DNA of 64,000 bases from Ecdyonurus torrentis (Eukaryota; Arthropoda; Insecta; Ephemeroptera; Heptageniidae): NCBI GenBank assembly GCA_949318235.1, contig CASGGR010000034.1:1193501-1257500 (forward strand), in the 5' to 3' direction. Both the position numbers and the translations under genes were made by a program. Below the pieces are notes generated by a model. That model ran no database searches and was not told where the DNA came from. It was given only the letters and a program-made list of their open reading frames with translations. Shown here piece after piece: positions 41,591-53,029 of the stretch; the first letter of the stretch is position 1; every line of letters starts with the position of its first letter.

Positions 41591-42822
41591 GTGCTTTCTA
41601 ATCGTACTTTTCGGACTGTGAATACGATTTTTGATGATATCTCCGAAACTAATAAAGCTACAGGCTTGCGGTTTGAACTAAAATGTAGGACTAACAAACT
41701 TGCAAAGCAAAGATTATTACAGCTTAATCGCTCCAATGCAAACTTTCGCAGTTTTAGAGAATCTCAGTGCTTTCTTATCGTACTTTTTAGACTGTGAATA
41801 CGAGTTTTGATGATATCTCCGAAAATAATAAAGCTACAGGCTTGCGGTTTGAACTAAAATGTAGGACTAACAGACATGCAAAGAAAAGGTTATTACACCT
41901 TAATCGCTCCAATGCAAACTTTCGCAGTTATAGAGAATCTCAGTGCTTTCTCATCGTACTTTTCAGACTGTGAATACGATTTTTGATGATATCACCGAAA
42001 CTAATAAAGCTACAGGCTTGCGGTTTGAACTAAAATGTAGGACTAACAGACTTGCAAAGAAAAGGTTATTACACCTTAATCGCTCCAATGCAATCTTTCG
42101 CAGTTAGAGAGAATCTCAGTGCTTTCTCGTCGTACTTTTCAGACTGTGAATACGATTTTTGATGATATCTTTGAAACTAATAAAGCTACAGGCTTGCGGT
42201 TTGAACTAAAATGTTGGACTAACAGACTTGCAAAGCAAAGGTTATTACACCTTAATCGCTCCAATGCAAACTTTCGAAGTTATAGAGAATCTCAGTGCTT
42301 TCTCATTGTACTTTTCGGACTGTAAATACAAATTTTGATGATATCTCCGAAACTAATAAAGCTACAGGCTTGAGGTTTAAACTAAAATGTAGGACTAACA
42401 GACTTGCAAAGAAAAGGTTATTACACCTTAATCGCACCAATGGAAACTTTCGCAGTTATAGAGAATCTCAGTGCTTTCTCATCGTACTTTTCAGACTGTG
42501 AATACGATTTTTGACGATATCTCCGAAACAAATAAAGCTACAGGCTGGCGGTTTGAACTAAAATGTAGGACTTACAGACTTGCAAAGATAATGTTATTAC
42601 ACCTTAATCGCTCCAATGCAAATTTTCGCAGTTATAGAGAATCTCAGTGCTTTCTCATTGTACTTTTTAGACTTTGAATAATATTTTTGATGATATCTCT
42701 AAAACTAATAAAGCTACAGGCTTGCAGTTTGAACTAAAATGTAGGACTAACAGACTTGCAAAGAAAAGGTTATTACACCTTAATCGCTCGAATGCAAACT
42801 TGCGCAGTTATAGGGAATCTCA
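41591..42822 (+). repeat. HOR copy, 7-mer (N O E P Z Y L), first of a tandem pair
   Basis: 1232 bp, followed immediately by a near-identical copy. Matches 23286-24517 at an offset of 18305 bp. N ends CAGTTTTAGAG and P starts CTCGTCG, as in the other 7-mers. The adjacent L at 41415 has AATCGCGCGAATGC, which the second copy does not share. Confidence 0.84.
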
Positions 42823-44054
42823 GTGCTTTCTAATCGTACTTTTCGGACTGTGAATACGATTTTTGATGATATCTCCGAAACTAATAAAGCTACAGGCTTG
42901 CGGTTTGAACTAAAATGTAGGACTAACAAACTTGCAAAGCAAAGATTATTACAGCTTAATCGCTCCAATGCAAACTTTCGCAGTTTTAGAGAATCTCAGT
43001 GCTTTCTTATCGTACTTTTTAGACTGTGAATACGAGTTTTGATGATATCTCCGAAAATAATAAAGCTACAGGCTTGCGGTTTGAACTAAAATGTAGGACT
43101 AACAGACATGCAAAGAAAAGGTTATTACACCTTAATCGCTCCAATGCAAACTTTCGCAGTTATAGAGAATCTCAGTGCTTTCTCATCGTACTTTTCAGAC
43201 TGTGAATACGATTTTTGATGATATCACCGAAACTAATAAAGCTACAGGCTTGCGGTTTGAACTAAAATGTAGGACTAACAGACTTGCAAAGAAAAGGTTA
43301 TTACACCTTAATCGCTCCAATGCAATCTTTCGCAGTTAGAGAGAATCTCAGTGCTTTCTCGTCGTACTTTTCAGACTGTGAATACGATTTTTGATGATAT
43401 CTTTGAAACTAATAAAGCTACAGGCTTGCGGTTTAAACTAAAATGTTGGACTAACAGACTTGCAAAGCAAAGGTTATTACACCTTAATCGCTCCAATGCA
43501 AACTTTCGAAGTTATAGAGAATCTCAGTGCTTTCTCATCGTACTTTTCGGACTGTAAATACAAATTTTGATGATATCTCCGAAACTAATAAAGCTACAGG
43601 CTTGAGGTTTAAACTAAAATGTAGGACTAACAGACTTGCAAAGAAAAGGTTATTACACCTTAATCGCACCAATGGAATTTTTCGCAGTTATAGAGAATCT
43701 CAGTGCTTTCTCATCGTACTTTTCAGACTGTGAATACGATTTTTGACGATATCTCCGAAACAAATAAAGCTACAGGCTGGCGGTTTGAACTAAAATGTAG
43801 GACTTACAGACTTGCAAAGATAATGTTATTACACCTTAATCGCTCCAATGCAAATTTTCGCAGTTATAGAGAATCTCAGTGCTTTCTCATTGTACTTTTT
43901 AGACTTTGAATAAGATTTTTGATGATATCTCTAAAACTAATAAAGCTACAGGCTTGCAGTTTGAACTAAAATGTAGGACTAACAGACTTGCAAAGAAAAG
44001 GTTATTACACCTTAATCGCTCGAATGCAAACTTGCGCAGTTATAGGGAATCTCA
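42823..44054 (+). repeat. HOR copy, 7-mer (N O E P Z Y L), second of a tandem pair
   Basis: Offset 1232 bp from the first copy. Small differences include CAATGGAATTTTTCGCAG near 43671-43688 and GTTTAAACTAAAATGTTGG near 43431-43449. L at 43879 has GAATAAGATT where the first copy has GAATAATATT, so conversion with another L may have occurred. Confidence 0.84.
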
Positions 44055-46870
44055 GTGCTTTCTAATCGTACTTTTCGGACTGTGAATACGATTTTTGATA
44101 ATATCTCCGAAACTAATAAAGCTACAGGCTTGCGGTTTGAACTAAAATGAAGGACTAACAAACTTGCAAAGCAAAGGTTATTACAGCTTAATCGCTCCAA
44201 TGCAAACTTTCGCAGTTATAGAGAATCTCAGTGCTTTCTTATCGTACTTTTTAGACTGTGAATACGAGTTTTGATGATATCTCCTAAAATAATAAAGCTA
44301 CAGGCTTGCGGTTTGAACTAAAATGTAGGACTAACAGACATGCAAAAAAAAGGTTATTACACCTTAATCGCTCCAATGCAAACTTTCGCAGTTATAGAGA
44401 ATCTCAGTGCTTTCTCATCGTACTTTTCAGACTGTGAATACGATTTTTGATGATATCACCGAAACTAATAAAGCTACAGGCTTGCGGTTTGAACTAAAAT
44501 GTAGGACTAACAGACATGCAAAGAAAAGGTTATTACACCTTAATCGCTCCAATGCAATCTTTCGCAGTTAGAGAGAATCTCAGTGCTTTCTCCTCGTACT
44601 TTTCAGACTGTGAATACGATTTTTGATGATATCTTTAAAACTAATAAAGCTACAGGCTTGCGGTTTGAACTAAAATGTTGGACTAACAGACTTGCAAAGC
44701 AAAGGTTATTACACCTTAATCGCTCCAATGCAAACTTTCGAAGTTATAGAGAATCTCAGTGCTTTCTCATCGTACTTTTTAGACTGTGAATACGATTTTT
44801 GATGATATCTCCGAAACTAATAAAGCTACAGGCTTGCGGTTTGAACTAAAATGTAGGACTAACAGACATGCAAAGAAAAGGTTTTTACACCTTAATCGCT
44901 CCACTGCAAACTTGCGCAGTTATAGAGAATCTCAGTGCTTTCTCATCGTACTTTTCGGACTGTGAATACAAATTTTGATGATATCTCCGAAACTAATAAA
45001 GCTACAGGCTTGAGGTTTGAACTAAAATGTAGGACTAACAGACTTGCAAAGAAAAGGTTATTACACATTAATCGCACCAATGCAAACTTTCGCAGCTATA
45101 GAGAATCTCAGTGCTTTTTCATCGTACTTTTCAGACTGTGAATACGATATTTGATGATATCTCCGAAACTTATAAAGCTACAGGCTTGCGGTTTGAACTA
45201 AAATGTAGGACTAACAGACTTGCAAAGAAAAGGTTATTACACATTAATCGCACCAATGCAAACTTTCGCAGCTATAGAGAATCTCAGTGCTTTTTCATCG
45301 TACTTTTCAGACTGTGAATACGATATTTGATGATATCTCCGAAACTTATAAAGCTACAGGCTTGCGGTTTGAACTAAAATGTAGGACCAACAGACTTGCA
45401 AAGAAAAGGTTATTACACCTTAATCGCTCCAATGCAATCTTTCGCAGTTAGAGAGAATCTCAGTGCTTTCTCCTCGTACTTTTCAGACTGTGAATACGAT
45501 TTTTGATGATATCTTTGAAACTAATAAAGCTACAGGCTTGCGGTTTGAACTAAAATGTTGGACTAACAGACTTGCAAAGAAAAGGTTATTACACCTTAAT
45601 CGCTCCAATGCAATCTTTCGCAGTTAGAGAGAATCTCAGTGCTTTCTCCTCGTACTTTTCAGACTGTGAATACGATTTTTGATGATATCTTTGAAACTAA
45701 TAAAGCTACAGGCTTGCGGTTTGAACTAAAATGTAGGACTAACAGACTTGCAAAGCAAAGGTTATTACACCTTAATCGCTCCAATGCAAACTTTCGAAGT
45801 TATAGAGAATCTCAGTGCTTTCTCATCGTACTTTTTAGACTGTGAATACGATTTTTGATGATATCTCCGAAACTAATAAAGCTACAGGCTTGCGGTTTGA
45901 ACTAAAATGTAGGACTAACAGACATGCAAAGAAAAGTTTTTTACACCTTAATCGCTCCACTGCAAACTTGCGCAGTTATAGAGAATCTCAGTGCTTTCTC
46001 ATCGTACTTTTCGGACTGTGAATACAAATTTTGATGATATCTCCAAAACTAATAAAGCTACAGGCTTGAGGTTTGAACTAAAATGTAGGACTAACAGACT
46101 TGCAAAGAAAAGGTTATTAAACATTAATCGCACCAATGCAAACTTTCGCAGCTATAGAGAATCTCAGTGCTTTTTTATCGTACTTTTCAGACTGTGAATA
46201 CGATTTTTAATGATATCTCCGAAACTAATAAAGCTACAGGCTTGCGGATTGAACTGAAATGTAGGACTAACAGACATGCAAAGAAAAGGTTAATACACCT
46301 TAATCGCTCCACTGCAAACTTGCGCAGTTATAGAGAATCTCAGTGCTTTCTCATCGTACTTTTCGGACTGTGAATACAAAATTTGATGATATCTCCGAAA
46401 CTAATAAAGCTACAGGCTTGAGGTTTGAACTAAAATGTAGGACTAACAGACTTGCAAAGAAAAGGTTATTACACATTAATCGCACCAATGCAAACTTTCG
46501 CAGCTATAGAGAATCTCAGTGCTTTTTCATCGTACTTTTCAGACTGTGAATACGATATTTGATGATATCTCCGAAACTTATAAAGCTACAGGCTTGCGGT
46601 TTGAACTAAAATGTAGGACCAACAGACTTGCAAAGAAAAGGTTATTACACCTTAATCGCTCCAATGCAAACTTTCGCAGTTACAGAGAATCTCAGTGCTT
46701 TCTCATTGTATTTTTTAGACTGTGAATAATATTTTTGATGATATCTCTGATACTAGTAAAGCTACAGGTTTACGGTTTGAACTAAAATGTAAGACTAACA
46801 GACTTGCAAAGAAAAGGTTATTACACCTTAATCGCTCCAATGCAAACTTTCGCAGTTATAGAGAATCTCA
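44055..46870 (+). repeat. Transition segment, 16 monomers, several fusions
   Basis: The order is N O E P Q R S/R S/E P/E P Q R X R S T. N at 44055 has AAAATGAAGG instead of AAAATGTAGG. S-type starts at 45111 and 45287, and E-type ends before 45463 and 45639, are each 176 bp apart, showing repeated one-monomer shifts. R at 46343 has ACAAAATTTGATG. This is the last N before 51974, so the left HOR pattern ends here. Confidence 0.78.
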
Positions 46871-48454
46871 GTGCTTTCTCATCGTACTTTTCAGACTGTG
46901 AATACGATTTTTGATGATATCTCCGAAACTAATAAAGCTACAGGCTTGCGGTTTGAACTAAAATGTAGGACTAACAGACTTGCAAAGAAAAGGTTATTAC
47001 ACCTTAATCGCACCAATGCAAACTTTCGCAGTTATAGAGAATCTCAGTGCTTTCTCATCGTACTTTTCAGACTGTGAATACGATTTTTGATTATATCTCC
47101 AAAACTAATAAAGCTACAGGCTTGCGGTTTGAACTAAAATGTAGGACTAACAGACTTGCAAAGAAAAGGTTATAACACCTTAATCGCACCAATGGAAACT
47201 TTCGCAGTTATAGAGAATCTCAGTGCTTTCTCATTGTACTATTCAGACTGTAAATACGATTTTTGATTATATCTCCGAAACTAATAAAGCTACAGGCTTG
47301 CAGTTTGAACTAAATAGTAGGACTAAAAGACTTGCAAAGAAAAGGTTAATACACCTTAATCGCTCCAAAGCAAACTTTCGCAGTTATAGAGAATCTCAGT
47401 GCTTTCTCATTGTACTTTTCAGACTGTGAATACGATTTTTGATGATATCCCTGAAACTAATAAAGCTACAGGCTTGCGGTTTGAACTTAAATGTAGGACT
47501 AACAGACTTGCAAAGAAAAGGTTATTACACCTTAATCGCTCCAATGCAATCTTTCGCAGTTAGAGAGAATCTCAGTGCTTTCTCCTCGTACTTTTCAGAC
47601 TGTGAATACGATTTTTGATGATATCTTTGAAACTAATAAAGCTACAGGCTTGCGGTTTGAACTAAAATGTAGGACTAACAGACTTGCAAAGCAAAGGTTA
47701 TTACACCTTAATCGCTCCAATGCAAACTTTCGAAGTTATAGAGAATCTCAGTGCTTTCTCATCGTACTTTTTAGACTGTGAATACGATTTTTGATGATAT
47801 CTCCGAAACTAATAAAGCTACAGGCTTGCGGTTTGAACTAAAATGTAGGACTAACAGACATGCAAAGAAAAGTTTTTTACACCTTAATCGCTCCACTGCA
47901 AACTTGCGCAGTTATAGAGAATCTCAGTGCTTTCTCATCGTACTTTTCGGACTGTGAATACAAATTTTGATGATATCTCCAAAACTAATAAAGCTACAGG
48001 CTTGAGGTTTGAACTAAAATGTAGGACTAACAGACTTGCAAAGAAAAGGTTATTACACATTAATCGCACCAATGCAAACTTTCGCAGCTATAGAGAATCT
48101 CAGTGCTTTTTTATCGTACTTTTCAGACTGTGAATACGATTTTTAATGATATCTCCGAAACTAATAAAGCTACAGGCTTGCGGATTGAACTGAAATGTAG
48201 GACTAACAGACATGCAAAGAAAAGGTTCATACACCTTAATCGCTCCACTGCAAACTTGCGCAGTTATAGAGAATCTCAGTGCTTTCTCATCGTACTTTTC
48301 GGACTGTAAATACAAATTTTGATGATATCACCGAAACTAATAAAGCTACAGGCTTGCGGTTTGAACTAAAATGTAGGACTAACAGACTTGCAAAGAAAAG
48401 GTTATTACACCTTAATGGCTCCATTGCAAACTTTCGCAGTTATAGAGAATCTCA
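46871..48454 (+). repeat. Tandem 9-mer, first copy (U Y/Z I J/E P Q R X Z/E)
   Basis: 1584 bp. The unit brings in I (AATAGTAGGAC, AAGCAAACTTTC) and J (GATATCCCTG), types otherwise typical of 53-64 kb, next to the P Q R X order of the left array. The ninth monomer joins Z on the left (ACTGTAAATACAAA) to E further right (GATATCACCG, TGGCTCCATTGC). Confidence 0.83.
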
Positions 48455-50038
48455 GTGCTTTCTCATCGTACTTTTCAGACTGTGAATACGATTTTTGATG
48501 ATATCTCCGAAACTAATAAAGCTACAGGCTTGCGGTTTGAACTAAAATGTAGGACTAACAGACTTGCAAAGAAAAGGTTATTACACCTTAATCGCACCAA
48601 TGCAAACTTTCGCAGTTATAGAGAATCTCAGTGCTTTCTCATCGTACTTTTCAGACTGTGAATACGATTTTTGATTATATCTCCAAAACTAATAAAGCTA
48701 CAGGCTTGCGGTTTGAACTAAAATGTAGGACTAACAGACTTGCAAAGAAAAGGTTATAACACCTTAATCGCACCAATGGAAACTTTCGCAGTTATAGAGA
48801 ATCTCAGTGCTTTCTCATTGTACTATTCAGACTGTAAATACGATTTTTGATTATATCTCCGAAACTAATAAAGCTACAGGCTTGCAGTTTGAACTAAATA
48901 GTAGGACTAAAAGACTTGCAAAGAAAAGGTTAATACACCTTAATCGCTCCAAAGCAAACTTTCGCAGTTATAGAGAATCTCAGTGCTTTCTCATTGTACT
49001 TTTCAGACTGTGAATACGATTTTTGATGATATCCCTGAAACTAATAAAGCTACAGGCTTGCGGTTTGAACTTAAATGTAGGACTAACAGACTTGCAAAGA
49101 AAAGGTTATTACACCTTAATCGCTCCAATGCAATCTTTCGCAGTTAGAGAGAATCTCAGTGCTTTCTCCTCGTACTTTTCAGACTGTGAATACGATTTTT
49201 GATGATATCTTTGAAACTAATATAGCTACAGGCTTGCGGTTTGAACTAAAATGTAGGACTAACAGACTTGCAAAGCAAAGGTTATTACACCTTAATCGCT
49301 CCAATGCAAACTTTCGAAGTTATAGAGAATCTCAGTGCTTTCTCATTGTACTTTTTAGACTGTGAATACGATTTTTGATGATATCTCCGAAACTAATAAA
49401 GCTACAGGCTTTCGGTTTGAACTAAAATGTAGGACTAACAGACATGCAAAGAAAAGTTTTTTACACCTTAATCGCTCCACTGCAAATTTGCGCAGTTATA
49501 GAGAATCTCAGTGCTTTCTCATCGTACTTTTCGGACTGTGAATACAAATTTTGATGATATCTCCAAAACTAATAAAGCTACAGGCTTGAGGTTTGAACTA
49601 AAATGTAGGACTAACAGACTTGCAAAGAAAAGGTTATTACACATTAATCGCACCAATGCAAACTTTCGCAGCTATAGAGAATCTCAGTGCTTTTTTATCG
49701 TACTTTTCAGACTGTGAATACGATTTTTAATGATATCTCCGAAACTAATAAAGCTACAGGCTTGCGGATTGAACTGAAATGTAGGACTAACAGACATGCA
49801 AAGAAAAGGTTAATACACCTTCATCGCTCCACTGCAAACTTGCGCAGTTATAGAGAATCTCAGTGCTTTCTCATCGTACTTTTCGGACTGTAAATACAAA
49901 TTTTGATGATATCACCGAAACTAATAAAGCTACAGGCCTGCGGTTTGAACTAAAATGTAGGACTAACAGACTTGCAAAGAAAAGGTTATTACACCTTAAT
50001 GGCTCCATTGCAATCTTTCGCAGTTAGAGAGAATCTCA
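48455..50038 (+). repeat. Tandem 9-mer, second copy
   Basis: 1584 bp, adjacent to the first copy and offset by exactly 1584 bp. I count about seven differences, including ACTAATATAGC near 49220, GGCTTTCGG near 49410, CAAATTTGCG near 49484, CCTTCATCGC near 49820 and GGCCTGCGG near 49936. The copy ends GCAATCTTTCGCAGTTAGAG and so leads into P, whereas the first copy ends GCAAACTTTC and leads into U. Confidence 0.83.
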
Positions 50039-51797
50039 GTGCTTTCTCCTCGTACTTTTCAGACTGCGAATACGATTTTTGATGATATCTTTGAAACTAA
50101 TAAAGCTACAGGCTTGCGGTTTGAACTAAAATGTTGGACTAACAGACTTGCAAAGCAAAGGTTATTACACCTTAATCGCTCCAATGCAAACTTTCGGAGT
50201 TATAGAAAATCTCAGTGCTTTCTCATCGTACTTTTTAGACTGTGAATACGATTTTTGATGATATCTCCGAAACTAATAAAGCTACAGGCTTGCGGTTTGA
50301 ACTAAAATGTAGGACTAACAGACATGCAAAGAAAAGGTTATTACACCTTAATCGCTCCACTGCAAACTTGCGCAGTTATAGAGAATCTCAGTGCTTTCTC
50401 ATCGTACTTTTCGGACTGTGAATACAAATTTTGATGATATCTCCGAAACTAATAAAGCTACAGGCTTGAGGTTTGAACTAAAATGTAGGACTAACAGACT
50501 TGCAAAGAAAAGGTTATTACACATTAATCGCACCAATGCAAACTTTCGCAGCTATAGAGAATCTCAGTGCTTTCTCATTGTATTTTTTAGACTGTGAATA
50601 ATATTTTTGATGATATCTCTGATACTAGTAAAGCTACAGGTTTACGGTTTGAACTAAAATGTAAGACTAACAGACTTGCAAAGAAAAGGTTATTACACCT
50701 TAATCGCTCCAATGCAAACTTTCGCAGTTATAGAGAATCTCAGTGCTTTCTCATCGTACTTTCAGACTGTGAATACGATTTTTGATGATATCTTTGAAAC
50801 TAATAAAGCTACAGGCTTGCGGTTTGAACTAAAATGTTGGACTAACAGACTTGCAAAGCAAAGGTTATTACACCTTAATCGCTCCAATGCAAACTTTCGA
50901 AGTTATAGAGAATCTCAGTGCTTTCTCATCGTACTTTTTATACTGTGAATACGATTTTTGATGATATCTCCGAAACTAATAAAGCTACAGGCTTGCGGTT
51001 TGAACTAAAATGTAGGACTAACAGACATGCAAAGAAAAGGTTATTACACCTTAATCGCTCAACTGCAAACTTGCGCAGTTATAGAGAATCTCAGTGCTTT
51101 CTCATCGTACTTTTCGGACTGTGAATACAAATTTTGATGATATCTCCGAAACTAATAAAGCTACAGGCTTGAGGTTTGAACTTAAATGTAGGACTAACAG
51201 ACTTGCAAAGAAAAGGTTATTACACATTAATCGCACCAATGCAAACTTTCGCAGCTATAGAGAATTTTAGTGCTTTTTCATCGTACTTTTCAGACTGTGA
51301 ATACGATATTTGATGATATCTCCGAAACTTATAAAGCTACAGGCTTGCGGTTTGAACTAAAATGTAGGACCAACAGACTTGCAAAGAAAAGGTTATTACA
51401 CCTTAATCGCTCCAATGCAAACTTTCGCAGTTATAGAGAATCTCAGTGCTTTCTCATCGTACTTTTCAGACTGTGAATACGATTTTTGATGATATCTCCG
51501 AAACTAATAAAGCTACAGGCTTGCGGTTTGAACTAAAATGTAGGACTAACAGACTTGCAAAGAAAAGGTTATTACACCTTAATCGCACCAATGCAAACTT
51601 TCGCAGTTATAGAGAATCTCAGTGCTTTCTCATCGTACTTTTCAGACTGTGAATACGATTTTTGATTATATCTCCAAAACTAATAAAGCTACAGGCTTGC
51701 GGTTTGAACTAAAATGTAGGACTAACAGACTTGCAAAGATAATGTTATTACACCTTAATCGCTCCAATGCAAATTTTCGCAGTTATAGAGAATCTCA
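50039..51797 (+). repeat. Transition segment, 10 monomers, with a 1 bp deletion
   Basis: The order is P Q R T U/P Q R S U Y, 1759 bp. The U/P monomer at 50743 has GTACTTTCAG where all other copies I checked have GTACTTTTCAG (or TTTTTAG), a loss of one T at about 50760-50762. It is the only net deletion detected in the window. Q at 50918 reads TTTTTATACTGTG. Confidence 0.8.
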
Positions 51798-52325
51798 GTG
51801 CTTTCGCATTGTACTTTTTAGACTTTGAATAAGATTTTTGATGATATCTCTAAAACTAATAAAGCTACAGGCTTGCAGTTTGAACTAAAATGTAGGACTA
51901 ACAGACTTGCAAAGAAAAGGTTATTACACCTTAATTGCTCGAATGCAAACTTGCGCAGTTATAGGGAATCTCAGTGCTTTCTAATCGTACTTTTCGGACT
52001 GTGAATACGATTTTTGATGATATCTCCGAAACTAATAAAGCTACAGGCTTGCGGTTTGAACTAAAATGTAGGACTAACAAACTTGCAAAGCAAAGGTTAT
52101 TACAGCTTAATCGCTCCAATGCAAACTTTCGCAGTTATAGAGAATCTCAGTGCTTTCTTATCGTACATTTTAGACTGTGAATACGAGTTTTGATGATATC
52201 TCCGAAAATAATAAAGCTACAGGCTTGCGGTTTGAACTAAAATGTAGGACTAACAGACATGCAAAGAAAAGGTTATTACACCTTAATCGCTCCAATGCAA
52301 ACTTTCGCAGTTATAGAGAATCTCA
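51798..52325 (+). repeat. Tandem 3-mer, first copy (L N O)
   Basis: 528 bp beginning with the unusual L start TTTCGCATTGTAC. N carries AATTGCTC on its left side, and the O that follows starts CTTATCGTACATTTTAG. Apart from the second copy I did not see TTTCGCATTG elsewhere in the window. GTACATTTTAG is shared with O monomers of the 53-64 kb family. Confidence 0.87.
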
Positions 52326-52853
52326 GTGCTTTCGCATTGTACTTTTTAGACTTTGAATAAGATTTTTGATGATATCTCTAAAACTAATAAAGCTACAGGC
52401 TTGCAGTTTGAACTAAAATGTAGGACTAACAGACTTGCAAAGAAAAGGTTATTACACCTTAATTGCTCGAATGCAAACTTGCGCAGTTATAGGGAATCTC
52501 AGTGCTTTCTAATCGTACTTTTCGGACTGTGAATACGATTTTTGATGATATCTCCGAAACTAATAAAGCTACAGGCTTGCGGTTTGAACTAAAATGTAGG
52601 ACTAACAAACTTGCAAAGCAAAGGTTATTACAGCTTAATCGCTCCAATGCAAACTTTCGCAGTTATAGAGAATCTCAGTGCTTTCTTATCGTACATTTTA
52701 GACTGTGAATACGAGTTTTGATGATATCTCCGAAAATAATAAAGCTACAGGCTTGCGGTTTGAACTAAAATGTAGGACTAACAGACATGCAAAGAAAAGG
52801 TTATTACACCTTAATCGCTCCAATGCAAACTTTCGCAGTTATAGAGAATCTCA
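52326..52853 (+). repeat. Tandem 3-mer, second copy (L N O)
   Basis: 528 bp directly following the first copy; I found no difference between the two when reading them side by side. It leads into an E monomer at 52854 and then the right-hand HOR family. Its identity marks it as one of the most recent events in the window, or as recently homogenised. Confidence 0.87.
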
Positions 52854-53029
52854 GTGCTTTCTCATCGTACTTTTCAGACTGTGAATACGATTTTTGATGA
52901 TATCACCGAAACTAATAAAGCTACAGGCTTGCGGTTTGAACTAAAATGTAGGACTAACAGACTTGCAAAGAAAAGGTTATTACACCTTAATGGCTCCATT
53001 GCAATCTTTTGCAGTTAGAGAGAATCTCA
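52854..53029 (+). repeat. Single E monomer linking the 3-mer to the right HOR family
   Basis: GATATCACCG and TGGCTCCATTGC identify it as E. Its end reads TTTTGCAGTTAGAG rather than TTTCGCAGTTAGAG, a C-to-T change also found before P at 55494 and 58134 but not before P at 62006. It is the E that closes the inferred 16-mer. Confidence 0.8.

Noticed and set aside
1942..52647. A recurring 62-codon open frame on the minus strand across L-N junctions
   Set aside because: It begins with TTG, exists only where L is followed by N, and is the antisense of the same monomer sequence. No start signal or independent conservation is visible.
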